This document shows positions 23,770 through 35,293 of a stretch of DNA of 64,000 nt, in pieces (position 1 is the stretch's first letter; the number at the start of each line of letters is the position of its first letter). The stretch is from Orientallactaga sibirica (taxonomy: Eukaryota > Chordata > Mammalia > Rodentia > Dipodidae). Where the stretch lies: NCBI GenBank assembly GCA_036365145.1, contig JAEOAD010000015.1, positions 9,789,501 to 9,853,500 of the forward strand, in the 5' to 3' direction. Both the position numbers and the translations under genes were made by a program. The notes under the pieces are model-generated. The model worked only from the letters and a program-made list of their open reading frames with translations. It ran no database searches and was not told the DNA's origin.

Positions 23770-24033
23770 CTTAATTTTTTGTTTATTTTTTTATTTTATT
23801 TTATTTTGTTTGTTTGAGAGTGACAGACAGAGAGATAAAGAGGCAGACAGAGAGAGAGAGAGAGAGAGGGAGTGAATGGGCGCATCAGGCCTCCAGCCAC
23901 TGCAAATGAACTCCAGACACCTGTGCCACCTTGTGCATCTGGCTTATGTGGGTCCTGGGGAATTGAGCCTCAAACTGGGGTCCTTAGGCTTCACAGGCAA
24001 GCGCTTAACTGCTAAGCCATCTCTCCAGCCCTA
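23770..24033 (-). mobile_element. tRNA-headed SINE
   Basis: The reverse complement carries AT-rich tail, long GA tract, 'gcatcaggcctccagccac', 'gtgcatctggcttatgtggg' and 'gctaagccatctctccagccc'. The open frame at 23876-24103 is the SINE read through and is not a gene. Confidence 0.94.
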
Positions 24034-24979
24034 TCTCATCTTCTTATGCACTTCTTTGTTTGAGTTCTATCCTTATCTATCTCATTTGATCAAACATAAC
24101 TGACATATTTGTTTCGTTATACTCTTGAGGCAATAAAAATGTCCATGTTCTACTTCATTTGTCTTTTTTCTAACATCTCATTAACTTAATTTGTTTTATT
24201 TCAAACATCTAGGCCTGATGGCATCCTCTTCCATAATACAAATGAATTGATAGTGCTGCTCAGTGAAACACTGTATGTTGCATCTTTATTACTTACCCAC
24301 ACATCTTAAAGAAATATTACTCACATTAACCAATATTCCCTAATATACCAGAGTCTTCACTGTTGATGCCAGTCAAAGATTCTAGCAAAATTGAGAAGAA
24401 AATATTTTCTTTAAAATCCTTTCAAACATAGTCTAAAAATTTGCTTAAACTTTATGTAAATACATGTTATGAATATGTTTATCTTGTAGTGCATAGAAAA
24501 AATTTAGAAAATCATTCAAATTTCTTACAGGTAGAGTAAGATTTATGGATGGAAATACAGAAGACTTACATGTTTGCTCTGCTTGAACTTCACCATTGAA
24601 ATTATTTGCTTTTGCATTAAGACAAGCAGAACATAATATCTGGAAAATTATTTGAAAAATATAAATAAATAAATAAAATAATAACAAAACACTATTTTCC
24701 AGTTGATGTTTCCTTATTCAAATGTTTATATAAGAAGAAAAAAAAACTATGGCTTTCCCTCTTTAGACTCCCAAGCAAAAAGGGCAACCATGACCATACT
24801 AAGAATCTATCAAAGAAGAATCTGTAAAAAGAGAACTATGCATGTTGTTGTACTTAAGTTGTTCAAGCATAGAATGCCTTGCCTTATATAGGAAACAGCA
24901 TTTCCATGCATATAAAGTAAACACTAATGGGGGCACGGTTACATTTCATCTAGTTAACTCCAACTAAATATAATATTTG
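24034..24979. other. Unique AT-rich sequence
   Basis: No repeat or gene recognised. Short open frames at 24445-24687 and 24703-24891 lack motifs. Confidence 0.45.
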
Positions 24980-24984
24980 ACTAC

Positions 24985-25438
24985 TGTGATGGTTTAATTT
25001 TGTTGTCAGCTTGATCTGTTTAGGAATCTACAGACATTCCTCTTGAGTTGGTCTCTGAGGTTGCTTCCAGGAAGGATTAACTGAAGGAGGAAGTCCTTCC
25101 ATCAGAGTCAGCCCTTCCCCCAGATTGGACAACCCCTCTAGGGGTGGGGGGCTCTGGGAAAAAAGAATTCCTTTCTCCCACCTGGTGGCCAGTGTTACTT
25201 GCTGCCTTCCACTGAGGACTCAAGACCAGTATGGACTGAAGACCAATGGTTCTCCAGGAAGCTTCCAGGCCTTCAGTGCTGGATTGGGACTCCTGAGGCA
25301 TCTAAGCCTCATGCACTGAGCAGCTACCCAGTTCCTTGACTGCTACTGTTGGAGTGCCATAAACTAATCCAATAAATTCCCCTTTTAATACAATTCATTC
25401 TATCAGTTCTGTTCCTCTAGAGAACCCTGACTAATACA
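24985..25438 (+). mobile_element. MaLR/ERVL-like solo LTR with 5-bp flanks
   Basis: The element starts TGTGATGGTTTAATTTTG and ends CTGACTAATACA. It carries an AATAAA signal (25371-25376) about 60 bases before its end. The flanks 'actac' (24980-24984) and 'actat' (25439-25443) agree at four of five bases, as expected for the 5-bp duplication of ERVL-class insertions. No internal region is present. The family name is unassigned. Confidence 0.65.
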
Positions 25439-25443
25439 ACTAT

Positions 25444-26160
25444 CATAGGAATTATTGTATGCTGAAAAGAAGACCATAAAAGGTAAGGTGGTGGATTGCA
25501 CATGAAAAGGTTTATTTGAGCCTTCAGAGGATTTCAGGTGATAATGGCTTGTTGATTCTTTGTTGGGTCTGGTGAATGGAGGCAATGAATAATGAACTTG
25601 TATGACCTTTTTGTTTCTTTGTTATAAGACTTACAGATACCACTGTAGGGAAGGAACCATGGGTTAGGAAAGACTGAAGACCATGCTCATAATGATTGTA
25701 GAAATGGGTCCACTCTTGAGCTCTTAAGATTGTTTTGTCTATGTTACAACACTCACTTCTTAGAGTGGAAAAGTGACACCTGAATTCATTAGGGCTGAAA
25801 TCAACTCTTATGCTGAATCACATATCTTTCTGTTAACCCCTGTCTCCTGGATTTACTCAAGCTTCCTTGTTTCTTTCTCTCCTTTTTGAACTCTATCAGT
25901 ATTAGAAACACTAAAAGAAACAGAATCACTAGGAAATCTACCAAAAGTCCAGATTCACATAGAATACAATATGCCAGTATCATCTTCCATACCTTTAGTG
26001 AGAGATTTTGGGTCTAATCTATTTTTCACAGGTAATTCAATGCATAGAGGTAATAAAAATTTATTATGCAGTACCCTAATGCATGGTGAAAAGACATTGA
26101 TGATTTCAATAAGTAAAGACTTCCATGTTTATTTGTTTTTCTTTTGTGAAAAAATATTTT
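25444..26160. other. Unique sequence
   Basis: No recognised repeat. Open frames at 25403-25585, 25801-25983 and 25971-26162 have no motif. Confidence 0.45.
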
Positions 26161-26355
26161 AGGGGCTGAGGAGATGGCTCAACTGCTAAAGGCACTTGAT
26201 TGCAAAGCCTGTTGGCCTGGGTTCAATTTCCCAGTCCCAAGTAAAGCCAGATGCACAAAGAGGCACATGTGTTTGGAGTTCATTTGCAGTGGCAAGAGGT
26301 CCATGCATGCCCATATTGTCTTTCTTTCTCTCTGAAAGAAAGAAAGAAAGAAAGA
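26161..26355 (+). mobile_element. tRNA-headed SINE
   Basis: Head 'ggggctgaggagatggctca', 'gcctgttggcctgggttc', 'agccagatgcacaaagaggc', then a short (GAAA)n tail instead of (AATA)n. Confidence 0.9.
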
Positions 26356-26399
26356 TCATGTCTCTTATTTTTAACCATTTTTATTTCTTAAATTGATAA

Positions 26400-26720
26400 A
26401 AATAACCATAAAAATTGTACACAACAGATCACCATGTGTTGTTTTGATAAAAGAATACATTTTCTAATGTTTAAATCAAATTGAACATATCTAGCATCTT
26501 AATTACCTATCATTTTCCAGGCTTTTGAACTCTATAGTACATGATTGTTACCTGCATTCACTCTACTGTGAACTACTACACAAAAGCTTCTTGACCCAAT
26601 CTAACTATAACTCTGAACCCATTTATCAGTCTCCCCATCCCCCTTCTCTCTATACTCCCCAGCCTCTGATAATTGCCTTTTCCCTCACAATATGATGAAA
26701 TCATCATTTTTAAATGTTTC
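26400..26720. mobile_element. Ancient L1 3' UTR-like fragment
   Basis: 'aattgtacacaacagatcacc', 'ttaattacctatcattttcc', 'gtacatgattgttacctg' and 'ctccccagcctctgataattgcc' follow a well-known block in old mammalian L1 3' regions. Orientation is not assigned. Confidence 0.5.
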
Positions 26721-27934
26721 AATTGTTAAGCATTCACTTCATTTCATGTTCCTACCAGAAGAGAAAAATAGAAACCAACCATATTTTGAGAATGAATATG
26801 GTTTATAGTTCTTCTATCCTAGAAAGTGAAAACTATGATATATTTACATCTGTGCAAGTAGATAATCACATGATCCAGAAAGCATTTGTTAGTGTTTCCC
26901 AGAGATTTTTCTTTAGCAACTGCAAGACATGCTACCAGCAGTGTGAAAATGGTTTTCTACCACATTTGACAATCTTGAGGTTAGACTCATGTGTGCAAGG
27001 GAGTAAAATGAGATTTGGTTTATAGCCCACCCGATAGAAAAGACCAATCATTTCAAGGGATGTAAAATAAAAGAATGAAAACTAACACAGTACAACATAC
27101 CCTTTGAAGTCTACAGATAACCAAGTCAACCTAGTTTATTAGGTATTTCCAAGAATTTAACAATGAAAAGTTTCACATCCTAGGAATTCAGTCCTTCTCA
27201 TAGTAAGAGCTGGTCACCGGAAAACTTTATTAGTTGGAATAATGATTAACATAATTATAACTGGGGACAAAACTGAAAGTCATTTACTGAATGGATAGTC
27301 TGAAGGTCTAAAACCAGAATATATTTACATGACCTGGAATAGCTAAGGATGCAGTAAGACATTGACCTATCTTCCTAATCCCCACCATAAAGTGACACTT
27401 TGCTTTGTCTCAAATAAATGTTGAAAAATCCCAAATTATCTATACCCAGTGCCAAATAAACTCACCCATTAAAGCTTTTGTTAAAAAAATAAAACCTTTA
27501 AAGTATGCTTAATTTTGTATGATAGTTAATACTTTAATCTGATTTAAAATAAAACACTAAAGGCTGGAGAATTATACTATTATGGCTACAAATAAGCATT
27601 CATTGGTTTCTATCCTCAGAGGATCTCTTGGCACAATCGCTACGAAAGTTATGTACTGCTAAAGGTTAATCAACTCAAACTCAACAAAAGGTCTGACTTT
27701 AATTGAAAGTCCAAATGTCAAAATCTAAGACAGGCTTTAAATAGAGGAAAACAAATTTAACATGTGGTATGATAAAAACTCATCAAAATTTGCATCCCAG
27801 AATCTTTGCTAGGATGACAGTACATATTTTGTGAAAAAGACAGCAGACTCTTCGAAAAGGGACAGTATACACTTTGGTGATAATTTCAGAATGTGTGCAT
27901 GGGAAATATTGGTCTACAGTGTTATTATCTTATA
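26721..27934. other. Unique sequence
   Basis: About 1.2 kb with no recognisable repeat or gene. The 103-residue open frame at 26714-27025 has no motif. Confidence 0.5.
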
Positions 27935-29290
27935 ACACCTTTGTCTGGTTTTACTATCAGGGTAAGGCTGGCCTCTGAAGAGTAAGTTAGAAGTGTTTCT
28001 TCCTTTCCTATTTTCTGTGGAAAGGTTTATATATGTAGAACTATGGATGTGATGTGATTTTTACACCATTAAAAAGCTAAAAATATGTGATGGATGATAA
28101 TCTATTCAGTTTATCTATTTCTTCTTTTTTTGAAAAATATTTTTTATGTATTTGCAAGCAGAAACACATGGATATATATAGAGAGAGATACAGGGAGAAT
28201 GGACATTTCAGGGTCTCTAGCCACTGCAAACAAACTCCAGATGCATGTGTTATTGTGTGTATCTGGCTTTACATGGGTACTTGGCAATCAAACTCCAGTC
28301 ATCAGGTTTTGCCGGCATGCACCTTAACCACTGAGCCATCTCCCCATACCATCCATTTCTTCTTGATGATGCTTTTGTAATTTTTATTTTTTGAGAAAAT
28401 TGTTATCACCTAAATTTTCAAATTTATGAGCACAAACTTTTTCATTATGTATTCATTCATTGCCTGTTAATATCAAAAATATCTGAACTGGGACTCTTCA
28501 TTTCTGATATAAGCAAAAGAAACTCCTCTATTTTGTCTTCTTAGCTAGTCTGCCTCAGATAGTCTCTTTTTATTGCTCTTTTCAAACACCTATCTTCATT
28601 GATTTCATTCAATGTTTTCCTGATTCCAGCTTCATTTACTTCTGCACTTATACCATTTCCTTACTTCTACTTGATTTGGATTATATATGCTCTTTGTGTA
28701 TCCTTAAGGTAGAAGCTTGAATCATTGATTTGGAGCCCCATAATATAAATATTTAATGTCATAGATTTCCCTCTAAAAAAAACACATTAGCTTCATACAT
28801 CACACAATTTCATATGTTCTATTTTAAGTAAAATATATTTAATATTTCATGTAGCTTCCTTTTTTGATGCATGAATAGATTGGAGGTTCATAGCTAAATA
28901 TTTTAAGTATTGGGGATTTGTGAGATATATTTCTGGTATTGATTGATTGCCATTTTAATTTCCTTGTGGCAAGAAACAATGAGGAAACTTTACCTATGGC
29001 CCAGAATACGGTATGTTTTTATAACTGCCTCATTTGTACATAAGAAATATGGATGCATATATGGCTATGTGCAAGTTCTGCTATGTCAAATTAGTTGCTT
29101 GTGTTTCTCAGTCCTTAAAAATTCTATTTCTGTTTATGTGTTCTATCAATTATTGATGTTGGGATACTTAAATCTCTTATTAAAGTTATTTGATTTTGAT
29201 TTGATTATTTCCTCTGTGGTAATTCATCATGGGGTTTTGCTTCATTTATTATGAAGTTCTCTTATTAATATTCCAAATATTTAGAATAAT
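27935..29290 (-). mobile_element. Ancient L1 ORF2 remnant, split by a SINE
   Basis: The plus strand carries the antisense of L1 ORF2: 'tttgtctggttttactatcagggtaa', 'ctggcctctgaagagtaagttag' and later 'tgttctatcaattattgatgttgggatac', all recognisable old-L1 blocks in antisense. No open frame survives. The SINE at 28130-28353 interrupts it. Confidence 0.62.
28130..28353 (-). mobile_element. tRNA-headed SINE, diverged
   Basis: 'tatttgcaagcagaaacaca', 'ggtctctagccactgcaaac', 'gtatctggctttacatgggt' and 'gagccatctccccatacc' mark a reverse-oriented older copy. Open frames at 28087-28380 and 28094-28327 cover it. Confidence 0.85.
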
Positions 29291-29409
29291 TGGTGGTATT
29301 TAGGATATAGGAAACAACATAGACTAACTTGTCCTCACAGACATTTATACACTGAAGATCCCTGATGTTTGCATTTCTAATAAAAATAATAATAAAAGTA
29401 CAAGGAGAG

Positions 29410-29778
29410 TGTAGTATACAGCTTCAGGTTCTCTGAGATGAACTTCTAGACAAGGCACAGTTATGGAGGAAGGGATTTATTAAAGCTTACAGATCCAGGG
29501 GAAGTTCCATAATGACAGAAGAAGCTGGCCTACTTTCACAGGTCCAAGCAGAGAAAGAGAAGACACAGCCCAAAAGCCACACAGCACACTTCAGAAACTC
29601 CAGGTGGAACTAGGCACTTTGAATATCTTTTGATTGGAATTTTAAACCCACGACTACACCTTAGTACTGGATTCTAAGATCCGCCCAGTGACACTACCTC
29701 CAGCCAAGAGGCTGCAAATGCAAACTACAAACTAATAAACATTGAATACATTGGGGGCCATCTATTCAAACTACCACA
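29410..29778 (-). repeat. 3' LTR of MaLR-like element
   Basis: Starts tgtagtatacagcttcagg and ends caaactaccaca on the plus strand; it is the uninterrupted LTR of the pair and serves as reference for the rearranged partner. Confidence 0.8.
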
Positions 29779-30993
29779 TTCCTCCCTTGGCTCACAATAG
29801 ATTCAAAACCATCACACATTGTAAATTGTATTTAGTCCAGTTTCACAGGTCTCCACAGTCTTGACCAACTTAAGATGGTTCCAAAGTCTCAAGTCTCCTC
29901 TGACATTTAAGATTGTCTCTTAGCTGTGAATGCTGTAAAATAAAATAAGTTATATACTTTCAACATATAAAGACACAGAGTAAACATTTTCAACTGGTAT
30001 AAGGAAGAGCAAGGAGAGGCTAAAACAATGCAAACTCAACCACCATCAAACATACATCAAACTTGTGCAGTTCAGATCCAATATAACCAGAGACTGACAG
30101 TCTCCAGATCTTCCAATTCTGCCTTTCCAGCTGGGCAGAGTAGCTGGGGAAGACTTCCATACCAGGCCAACAGTGCACTCCATGGTAGCCTTTGCACAGT
30201 CCTGGTATTTGCAAACATCTTTGGGTCCCCATACAAACCACAGTCCATCTTCCAAAGGTTCTGACAGCCTCTCAGGACATCATTCCCTGCCTTATTTCAC
30301 ATCTCATCAGTGGCTCCTGGAACTGTGTGCACTTCATGACCAGTCCACGCATTTTTTGTGCTTCTAAAACCTATAACACATGGGCAAGACACAGCCATAT
30401 TCTTAATCCAAGGATGAAATAAATTGTAACTTTGAAAAGTAGGTTCCTTCTCCAGTCAACTCTTTCCAAAAGTTTTCATTTCTATCATAGTCTTTCTTCA
30501 GGCATGCTCTCCATTATTTTAATGTAAAGCATTTGTGCCATCTTCCTTAAGATTGCAAATGTGTTTACAATAGCAGCTTCAGTAACCTAAAACCAGTCTC
30601 AGTGCCTGTAACTTTTAACTTGTTGCAGGTTTTCCAACTTAAAATTTTAAATCTCCCATTCCAATATCTTTAGCCAAGCACATCAATCTATAACAAATTT
30701 AACTTTGATCAAACTCTCTGGGCCTGGGAAGCAGAATGCACTCATCCCTTATGCCAGTAGCCCAGTTCCAACAAAGTCCTCTACAGCCTTTCCTTCCCCT
30801 TAGCAAGTTCATAAGCCAAGCCTTGAAGTTCAATACTGTCTATACTTAGCATTCTCAAACTCTCATCAGAATAGTCCATAGTACTTGACTTACCACTCCA
30901 GAAGGCCTCTTCAGTTGCAAACACCAAGTCTATGCCCATTTCTCCAAAACAAAAGTTCCAAAGTACCAAAATCCACATGGTCAGGTTCACTCA

Positions 30994-31010
30994 CCCCAAT
31001 TCTGGTACCA
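30994..31010 (-). promoter_or_regulatory. Primer-binding-site-like sequence (leucine tRNA type)
   Basis: The minus strand reads TGGTACCAGAATTGGGG, five bases inside the 5' LTR. It differs at two positions from the leucine-tRNA complement TGGTACCAGGAGTGGGG as I recall it. Position and sequence support the ERVL/MaLR assignment. Confidence 0.68.
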
Positions 31011-31015
31011 ATTTC

Positions 31016-31544
31016 TGTAGTAGACAGCTTCAGGTTCTCTGAGATGAACTTCCAGACCAGGCATGGAGGAAGGGATTAATTAAAGCTTACAGATCCAGGG
31101 GAAGTTCCATATAATGGAAATATATATATATATATATATATATTTCCATATAAATATATATATATAAATATATATAAATATATATATATTTATATATATA
31201 TTTCCATTATATGGAACTTCCCCTGGATCTGTATATATATATTTATATAATATATAAAATGATGTTATAATGGCAGAAGAAACTGGCCTGCTTTCATAGG
31301 TTCAAACAGAGAAAGAAAAGCCACAAGCCCCAAAGCCAAAAGCCACATAGTACACTTCAGAAACTCCAGTTGGAACTAGGCACTTTGCATATCTTTAGAT
31401 TGGAATTTTAAACCCACCACCACACCTTAGGGCTGGACCCCAAGATCTACCCAGTGACACCACCTCCAGCCAGGTTGCTGCAGATGCAAAGTAAAAACTA
31501 ATGCACACCGAATATATTGGGGGACATCTATTCAAACTACTATA
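31016..31544 (-). repeat. 5' LTR of MaLR-like element, carrying an inverted AT-rich insertion
   Basis: It matches the other LTR on both sides of an added segment at about 31111-31270. The added segment is dominated by TA repeats and an inverted copy of adjacent LTR sequence. Confidence 0.8.
31088..31233. repeat. Perfect 33-bp inverted repeat with AT-rich centre
   Basis: Positions 31088-31120 are the exact reverse complement of 31201-31233. The pairing extends inward through TA repeats for about 20 more bases with one mismatch. The arms contain 'cagatccaggggaagttcca', an LTR block, so one arm is the original and the other an inverted copy. Confidence 0.95.
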
Positions 31545-31972
31545 GATAAATATATAAAAATATTCATTGCAGCACTGATTGTAAGCAAAAACACATGTGA
31601 TGGTTGTCCAGAGCAGTGATGAGTATATAAATGAGTTATTTGGGCCATGAATACTATCAAATAGTTGAAATAAATAAATCTTCAGGCACCAATTTGATTA
31701 AATCTCAAAAACAAAATGTTACATATAAAACAAGTGATAAAAGAACACATACAATATAATGATGTTCAGCTTTACAAAATCCATCAAAATAATTTATTTT
31801 ATCAATATTCTTAATTAAATATTTTATTTATTTATTTGAGAGAAGTGAGAAAGAGGCAGATACAGAGAATAAAAGGCTAAAACTTTAATAGTTCTATCTC
31901 ACATGCAATAAAGACAGAAATCATAGAATGAGTGAAGATATAGAAGAGTTATAAAACTTGAAAGCCACCTGA
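31545..31972 (+). mobile_element. Ancient L1 3' fragment
   Basis: 'aatattcattgcagcactgat', 'atgagttatttgggccatgaatac' and 'aaaacaagtgataaaagaac' follow the order of the old L1 ORF2 end and start of the 3' UTR. A 43-bp reverse SINE tail fragment (31826-31868) sits inside it. Confidence 0.55.
31826..31868 (-). mobile_element. tRNA-headed SINE, tail fragment only
   Basis: 'tatttatttatttgagagaag' then a GA-rich stretch matches only the 3' end of the SINE; the body is absent. Confidence 0.5.
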
Positions 31973-31973
31973 G

Positions 31974-32164
31974 GGCTGGAGAGATGGCTTAGCAGTTAAG
32001 GTGCTTGCCTGAAAAGCCAAAGGATCCAGGTTTGATTTCCCAGTACCCATGTAGCTCCAGATCACAAGGTGGTGCATGTGTCTAGAGTTCGTTTGCAGTG
32101 GCTAGAGACCCTGGTGAGTCCATTCTCTCTCTCTCTTTCTCTCTCTCTGTGCCTCTCTCTCAAA

Positions 32165-32199
<35 letters not shown>

Positions 32200-32200
32200 G
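31974..32200 (+). mobile_element. tRNA-headed SINE
   Basis: Near-consensus head 'gggctggagagatggcttag', body with 'agatcacaaggtggtgcatg', CT tract and a long pure (AAAT)n tail (32162-32199). Confidence 0.94.
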
Positions 32201-32912
32201 CAAATAACAATATAAAAAATTTAAAAAGCCAAACAAACATGGAGGACAATCATGGGTCACTCCACCCAACAGCAACAAAACACATGCACTCAATGTACTT
32301 GGACTCTGACCAAGACAGCATATTCTGAGCTATACATGAAATCTCAACAAGTTTTAAAAGGTCAGAATCTTCAAATTGTGGTAACTGTACATGAATTATG
32401 CTAAAATTAATTTTAAAAATAATTCAGAAAAATAAGTTGAGACATCACAAATATACAAAAGTTAAAAATATATTCCCAGGTCCTCTTCTGTGATGGGAGG
32501 AGTGCTATGGCTGTACCTAGACACAACATGGCCATTATACTCATGTCCTCTCAGCGGCTGTAGTTTCCTGCATAAAACAGCCATCAATGATATACCATCA
32601 TTGATGGGGAAGGAGTTTCCAAGACCCCATTCCTCCAAGAGTAGCAATTTGTAGTTAATAGTTGCTATGGAAAAATGAGTCATGTTCTGTAGTGGTTGAG
32701 CCACTGATAAGTTATTCATACTCCAGTAAATAACCCCCCACACATGTTCATGCCACAATTCAGCTCAGTACATTATAACAAATAGATCCAAAACTAGAAA
32801 AGATTAGTTGAAAATAAATAGGAGTATAACAGTAGTAGATGGGTAAGACATGATAAAGGGTGGATGAATATAATCAAAATACAATATTGTGAGTGTCACA
32901 AATAAAATATGG
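32201..32912. other. Unique sequence
   Basis: No recognised repeat. The 98-residue minus-strand open frame at 32462-32758 has no recognised motif and is not called as a gene. Confidence 0.45.
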
Positions 32913-33105
32913 GGGCTGGAAAGATGGCTTAGTGGTTAATGCACTTGTGTGAAAAGCCAAAAGACTTCAGTTTGAATCCCTAAGACCCATGTAAACCAGT
33001 TGCACAAGGTGGCCTATGAGTCTGGAGTTTGTTTGCAGTGACTGGAGCCCTAATGTGACCATATTCTCTCTCTCTCTCTCTCTTTCTCTAATAAATATAT
33101 AAAAT
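32913..33105 (+). mobile_element. tRNA-headed SINE
   Basis: Head 'gggctggaaagatggcttag', 'ccagttgcacaaggtggcc', CT tract and a short AT-rich tail. Confidence 0.9.
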
Positions 33106-33226
33106 ATTTTTAAATGTGTAATAATAAATATGATTTAGAGGTAATGCAGGACTCAAGGAAATATGCAGAAAGAAGAAATTTCAATCAATTATCTGACTCT
33201 TCATTTTAAGGATTAGAAAAGATAGT

Positions 33227-33281
33227 TAATTCCAGGTCAGCCTGGACCAGAGTGAACCCCTACCTTGACAAACCAAAAAAA

Positions 33282-33312
<31 letters not shown>
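33227..33312 (+). mobile_element. B1-like SINE, 3' half only
   Basis: It begins at 'taattccaggtcagcctgga' and ends in an A-rich tail that became (AAT)n at 33282-33312. The 5' half is missing through truncation. Confidence 0.8.
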
Positions 33313-33315
<3 letters not shown>

Positions 33316-33323
33316 TTATACTT

Positions 33324-33471
33324 GGGCTGGAGAGATGGCTTAGCAGTTAAGGTGCTTGCCTGCAAAGCCAAAGGACTCCTGTTCAATTCTCCAGGACCAA
33401 TGTAAGCCAGATGCACAAGGGGGTGCATGCATCTGGAATTTGTTTGCAGAGGCTAGAAGCCCTGGTGCTGC

Positions 33472-33527
<56 letters not shown>

Positions 33528-33555
33528 CTTTCTCTCAAATAAATAAATTAAATAT
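33324..33555 (+). mobile_element. tRNA-headed SINE
   Basis: Near-consensus copy immediately after the truncated B1, with a pure (TC)n tract at 33478-33522 and an AAATAAATAAATT tail. Confidence 0.94.
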
Positions 33556-33989
33556 ATTTCAAAAGAATTTTTTTTTTAATTTCACACTTTAAGTACGGAC
33601 TTTTATGTTTCTTTCTGTTCCTAATGTGCACTTTAAAGATAATTTTATAAAGCAAGAGAGCCAAGATATAATTCAAAGGGGAAAGAATGAGAGCCTATGA
33701 AAACATGTTCCTTTACTCTGTCCCACTTAGGGCTAATTTATATATGCATGTATAGTGGCTCTGTGCTTATATTCCAGGTACCAGATAAATCTCATGGATA
33801 AATAGGTGGCTCATTGTCTTCCCCAGGGGAAAAATGTGACTCCAGACATGGAAACTAAATAGCATCTGCCAATCTGAGGCCATTTTAGAAGACTTACCAG
33901 AGACCAGAATTCTCAGCAACTGAAAGAACCTTGGGACCTATGAAATTAAAGGAGGCTTCAGAAGGACTACACTTTGGTCCTAGGCAGGG
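33556..33989. other. Unique sequence
   Basis: Nothing recognised. Confidence 0.4.
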
Positions 33990-34110
33990 AAAGAGCCCAC
34001 CTGAAAGATGAGGGACAAATCAGATGACTGGCTCAAGTTTCACTTTCTTCATCTGTAGAGTCTGGCAATTAAATTGGTCTAGCAAGGAATGTATTCACAA
34101 AGTGAAATGA
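33990..34110 (+). mobile_element. MIR-like fragment
   Basis: 'tgactggctcaagtttcact' then 'ttcttcatctgtagagtctgg' follows the MIR core and 3' part. Weak but in the right order. Confidence 0.4.
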
Positions 34111-34603
34111 GTCTGCATTTCCCTTTGCTTGATGATTTTTTAAAAACTAAATTAAATGACTAACTGGAAGTTTGAAGATGAAAGAACCAGTTATACTTCT
34201 GGAGGTAAAAGAGTAGTCTAACAGAATCTGTTGTCTCTGAGGACAGGGAGATAACGTATTCAAGATCATGTGATGGCTTCTCAACTCTGAGACAGCAATG
34301 GAAGATCTGCATAGACAATGTTCTATACAGAAATGTAAATGTCAAAATATAGCATTTTGCTTTGATTTCAAGCCATAAAAACAAATAAAATGTCAAAGAT
34401 GTCCATTTTATTTTGAACTTCTCTGTACTTAATTGAATATGTATTGAGTACTAAAAATCTGTTCAAAGTAAAAGAAAAAGAAAACAAGGCATTTATATAA
34501 AGATTGGAAATGCAAAATTGAACATGTTCTTAATATCAGGAACAAATGTAATGAAACTATACAGAAAATAATTTAAATTAGCAATCACTAAAATCAGGAA
34601 TTT
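34111..34603. other. Unique AT-rich sequence
   Basis: No recognised repeat or gene. Confidence 0.4.
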
Positions 34604-34753
34604 GGGACTGGGAAAATGGTTCAGCACTTAAAGGCACTTGGTTGCAACACCCACCAGGCAGGGTTGAATTTCCCACTACCTGTGTAAAGCCAGATGCACA
34701 AGCTGTCCATGCATCTGGAGTTTACAGTGGCAAAATCCTGGTGTGCCCATTCT

Positions 34754-34802
<49 letters not shown>
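34604..34802 (+). mobile_element. tRNA-headed SINE ending in (TG)n
   Basis: Older copy with 'gggactgggaaaatggttca' head. The usual CT tract and AATA tail are replaced by a pure (TG)n run at 34756-34802, which abuts L1 sequence directly. Confidence 0.88.
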
Positions 34803-34804
<2 letters not shown>

Positions 34805-35293
34805 TTTTATGTGGTTCTTATGGTTAAGTTTATTTATGTAGTGTATTACATTGACTAATTTCCATATGCTAAACTATCCCTGCATCCCTGGGATGAAGCC
34901 TACTTGATCAAGGAGGATAATGCTTTTGATGTGTTGTTGAATTCAGTCTGCAAGGATTTTGTTCAGGATATCTGCATCTAAATTCATCAGGGATATAGGC
35001 CTATATTTTTCTTTTCTTGTTGCATCTCTGTCTGGTTTTGGTTTTAGGGTGATGCTAGCTTCATAAAAGGAGTTGAGGAGGATTCCCTGGTCTCTGATTA
35101 TGTGGAACAGTTTGAGAAAAAATGATTTCAGTTCTTCAATGAAGGATTGATATAATTTGGCTGAGAAGCCATCTGGTCCTGCACGTTTTTTTTCTTGATC
35201 AAATTGGCCAGGGGATTGCCAATCTTGTTTATTTTTTCAAAGAACCAGCTCTTCATTTCGTCAATTTTTAAAAATTGTTTTCTTTGCTTCCAA

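Larger units (their letters stand above)
29410..31544 (-). mobile_element. Complete two-LTR MaLR-like retrotransposon
   Basis: In element sense the 5' LTR is 31016-31544 and the 3' LTR is 29410-29778. They share the 'acagcttcaggttctctgagatgaacttc' and 'ggaagttccat' blocks and TG...CA-like ends. About 1.2 kb of non-coding internal DNA lies between, with no gag, pro or pol frame, as usual for MaLR elements. A leucine-tRNA-like primer site lies 5 bases inside the 5' LTR. The 5' LTR is about 160 bp longer because of an AT-rich inverted insertion. No clear 5-bp flanking duplication is visible (gagag versus gataa). The same LTR type recurs at 60166-60445. Confidence 0.8.

Noticed and set aside
30020..30422. 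Cluster of overlapping open frames on both strands
   Set aside because: They lie in the non-coding internal region of a MaLR-like element, which carries no protein genes.
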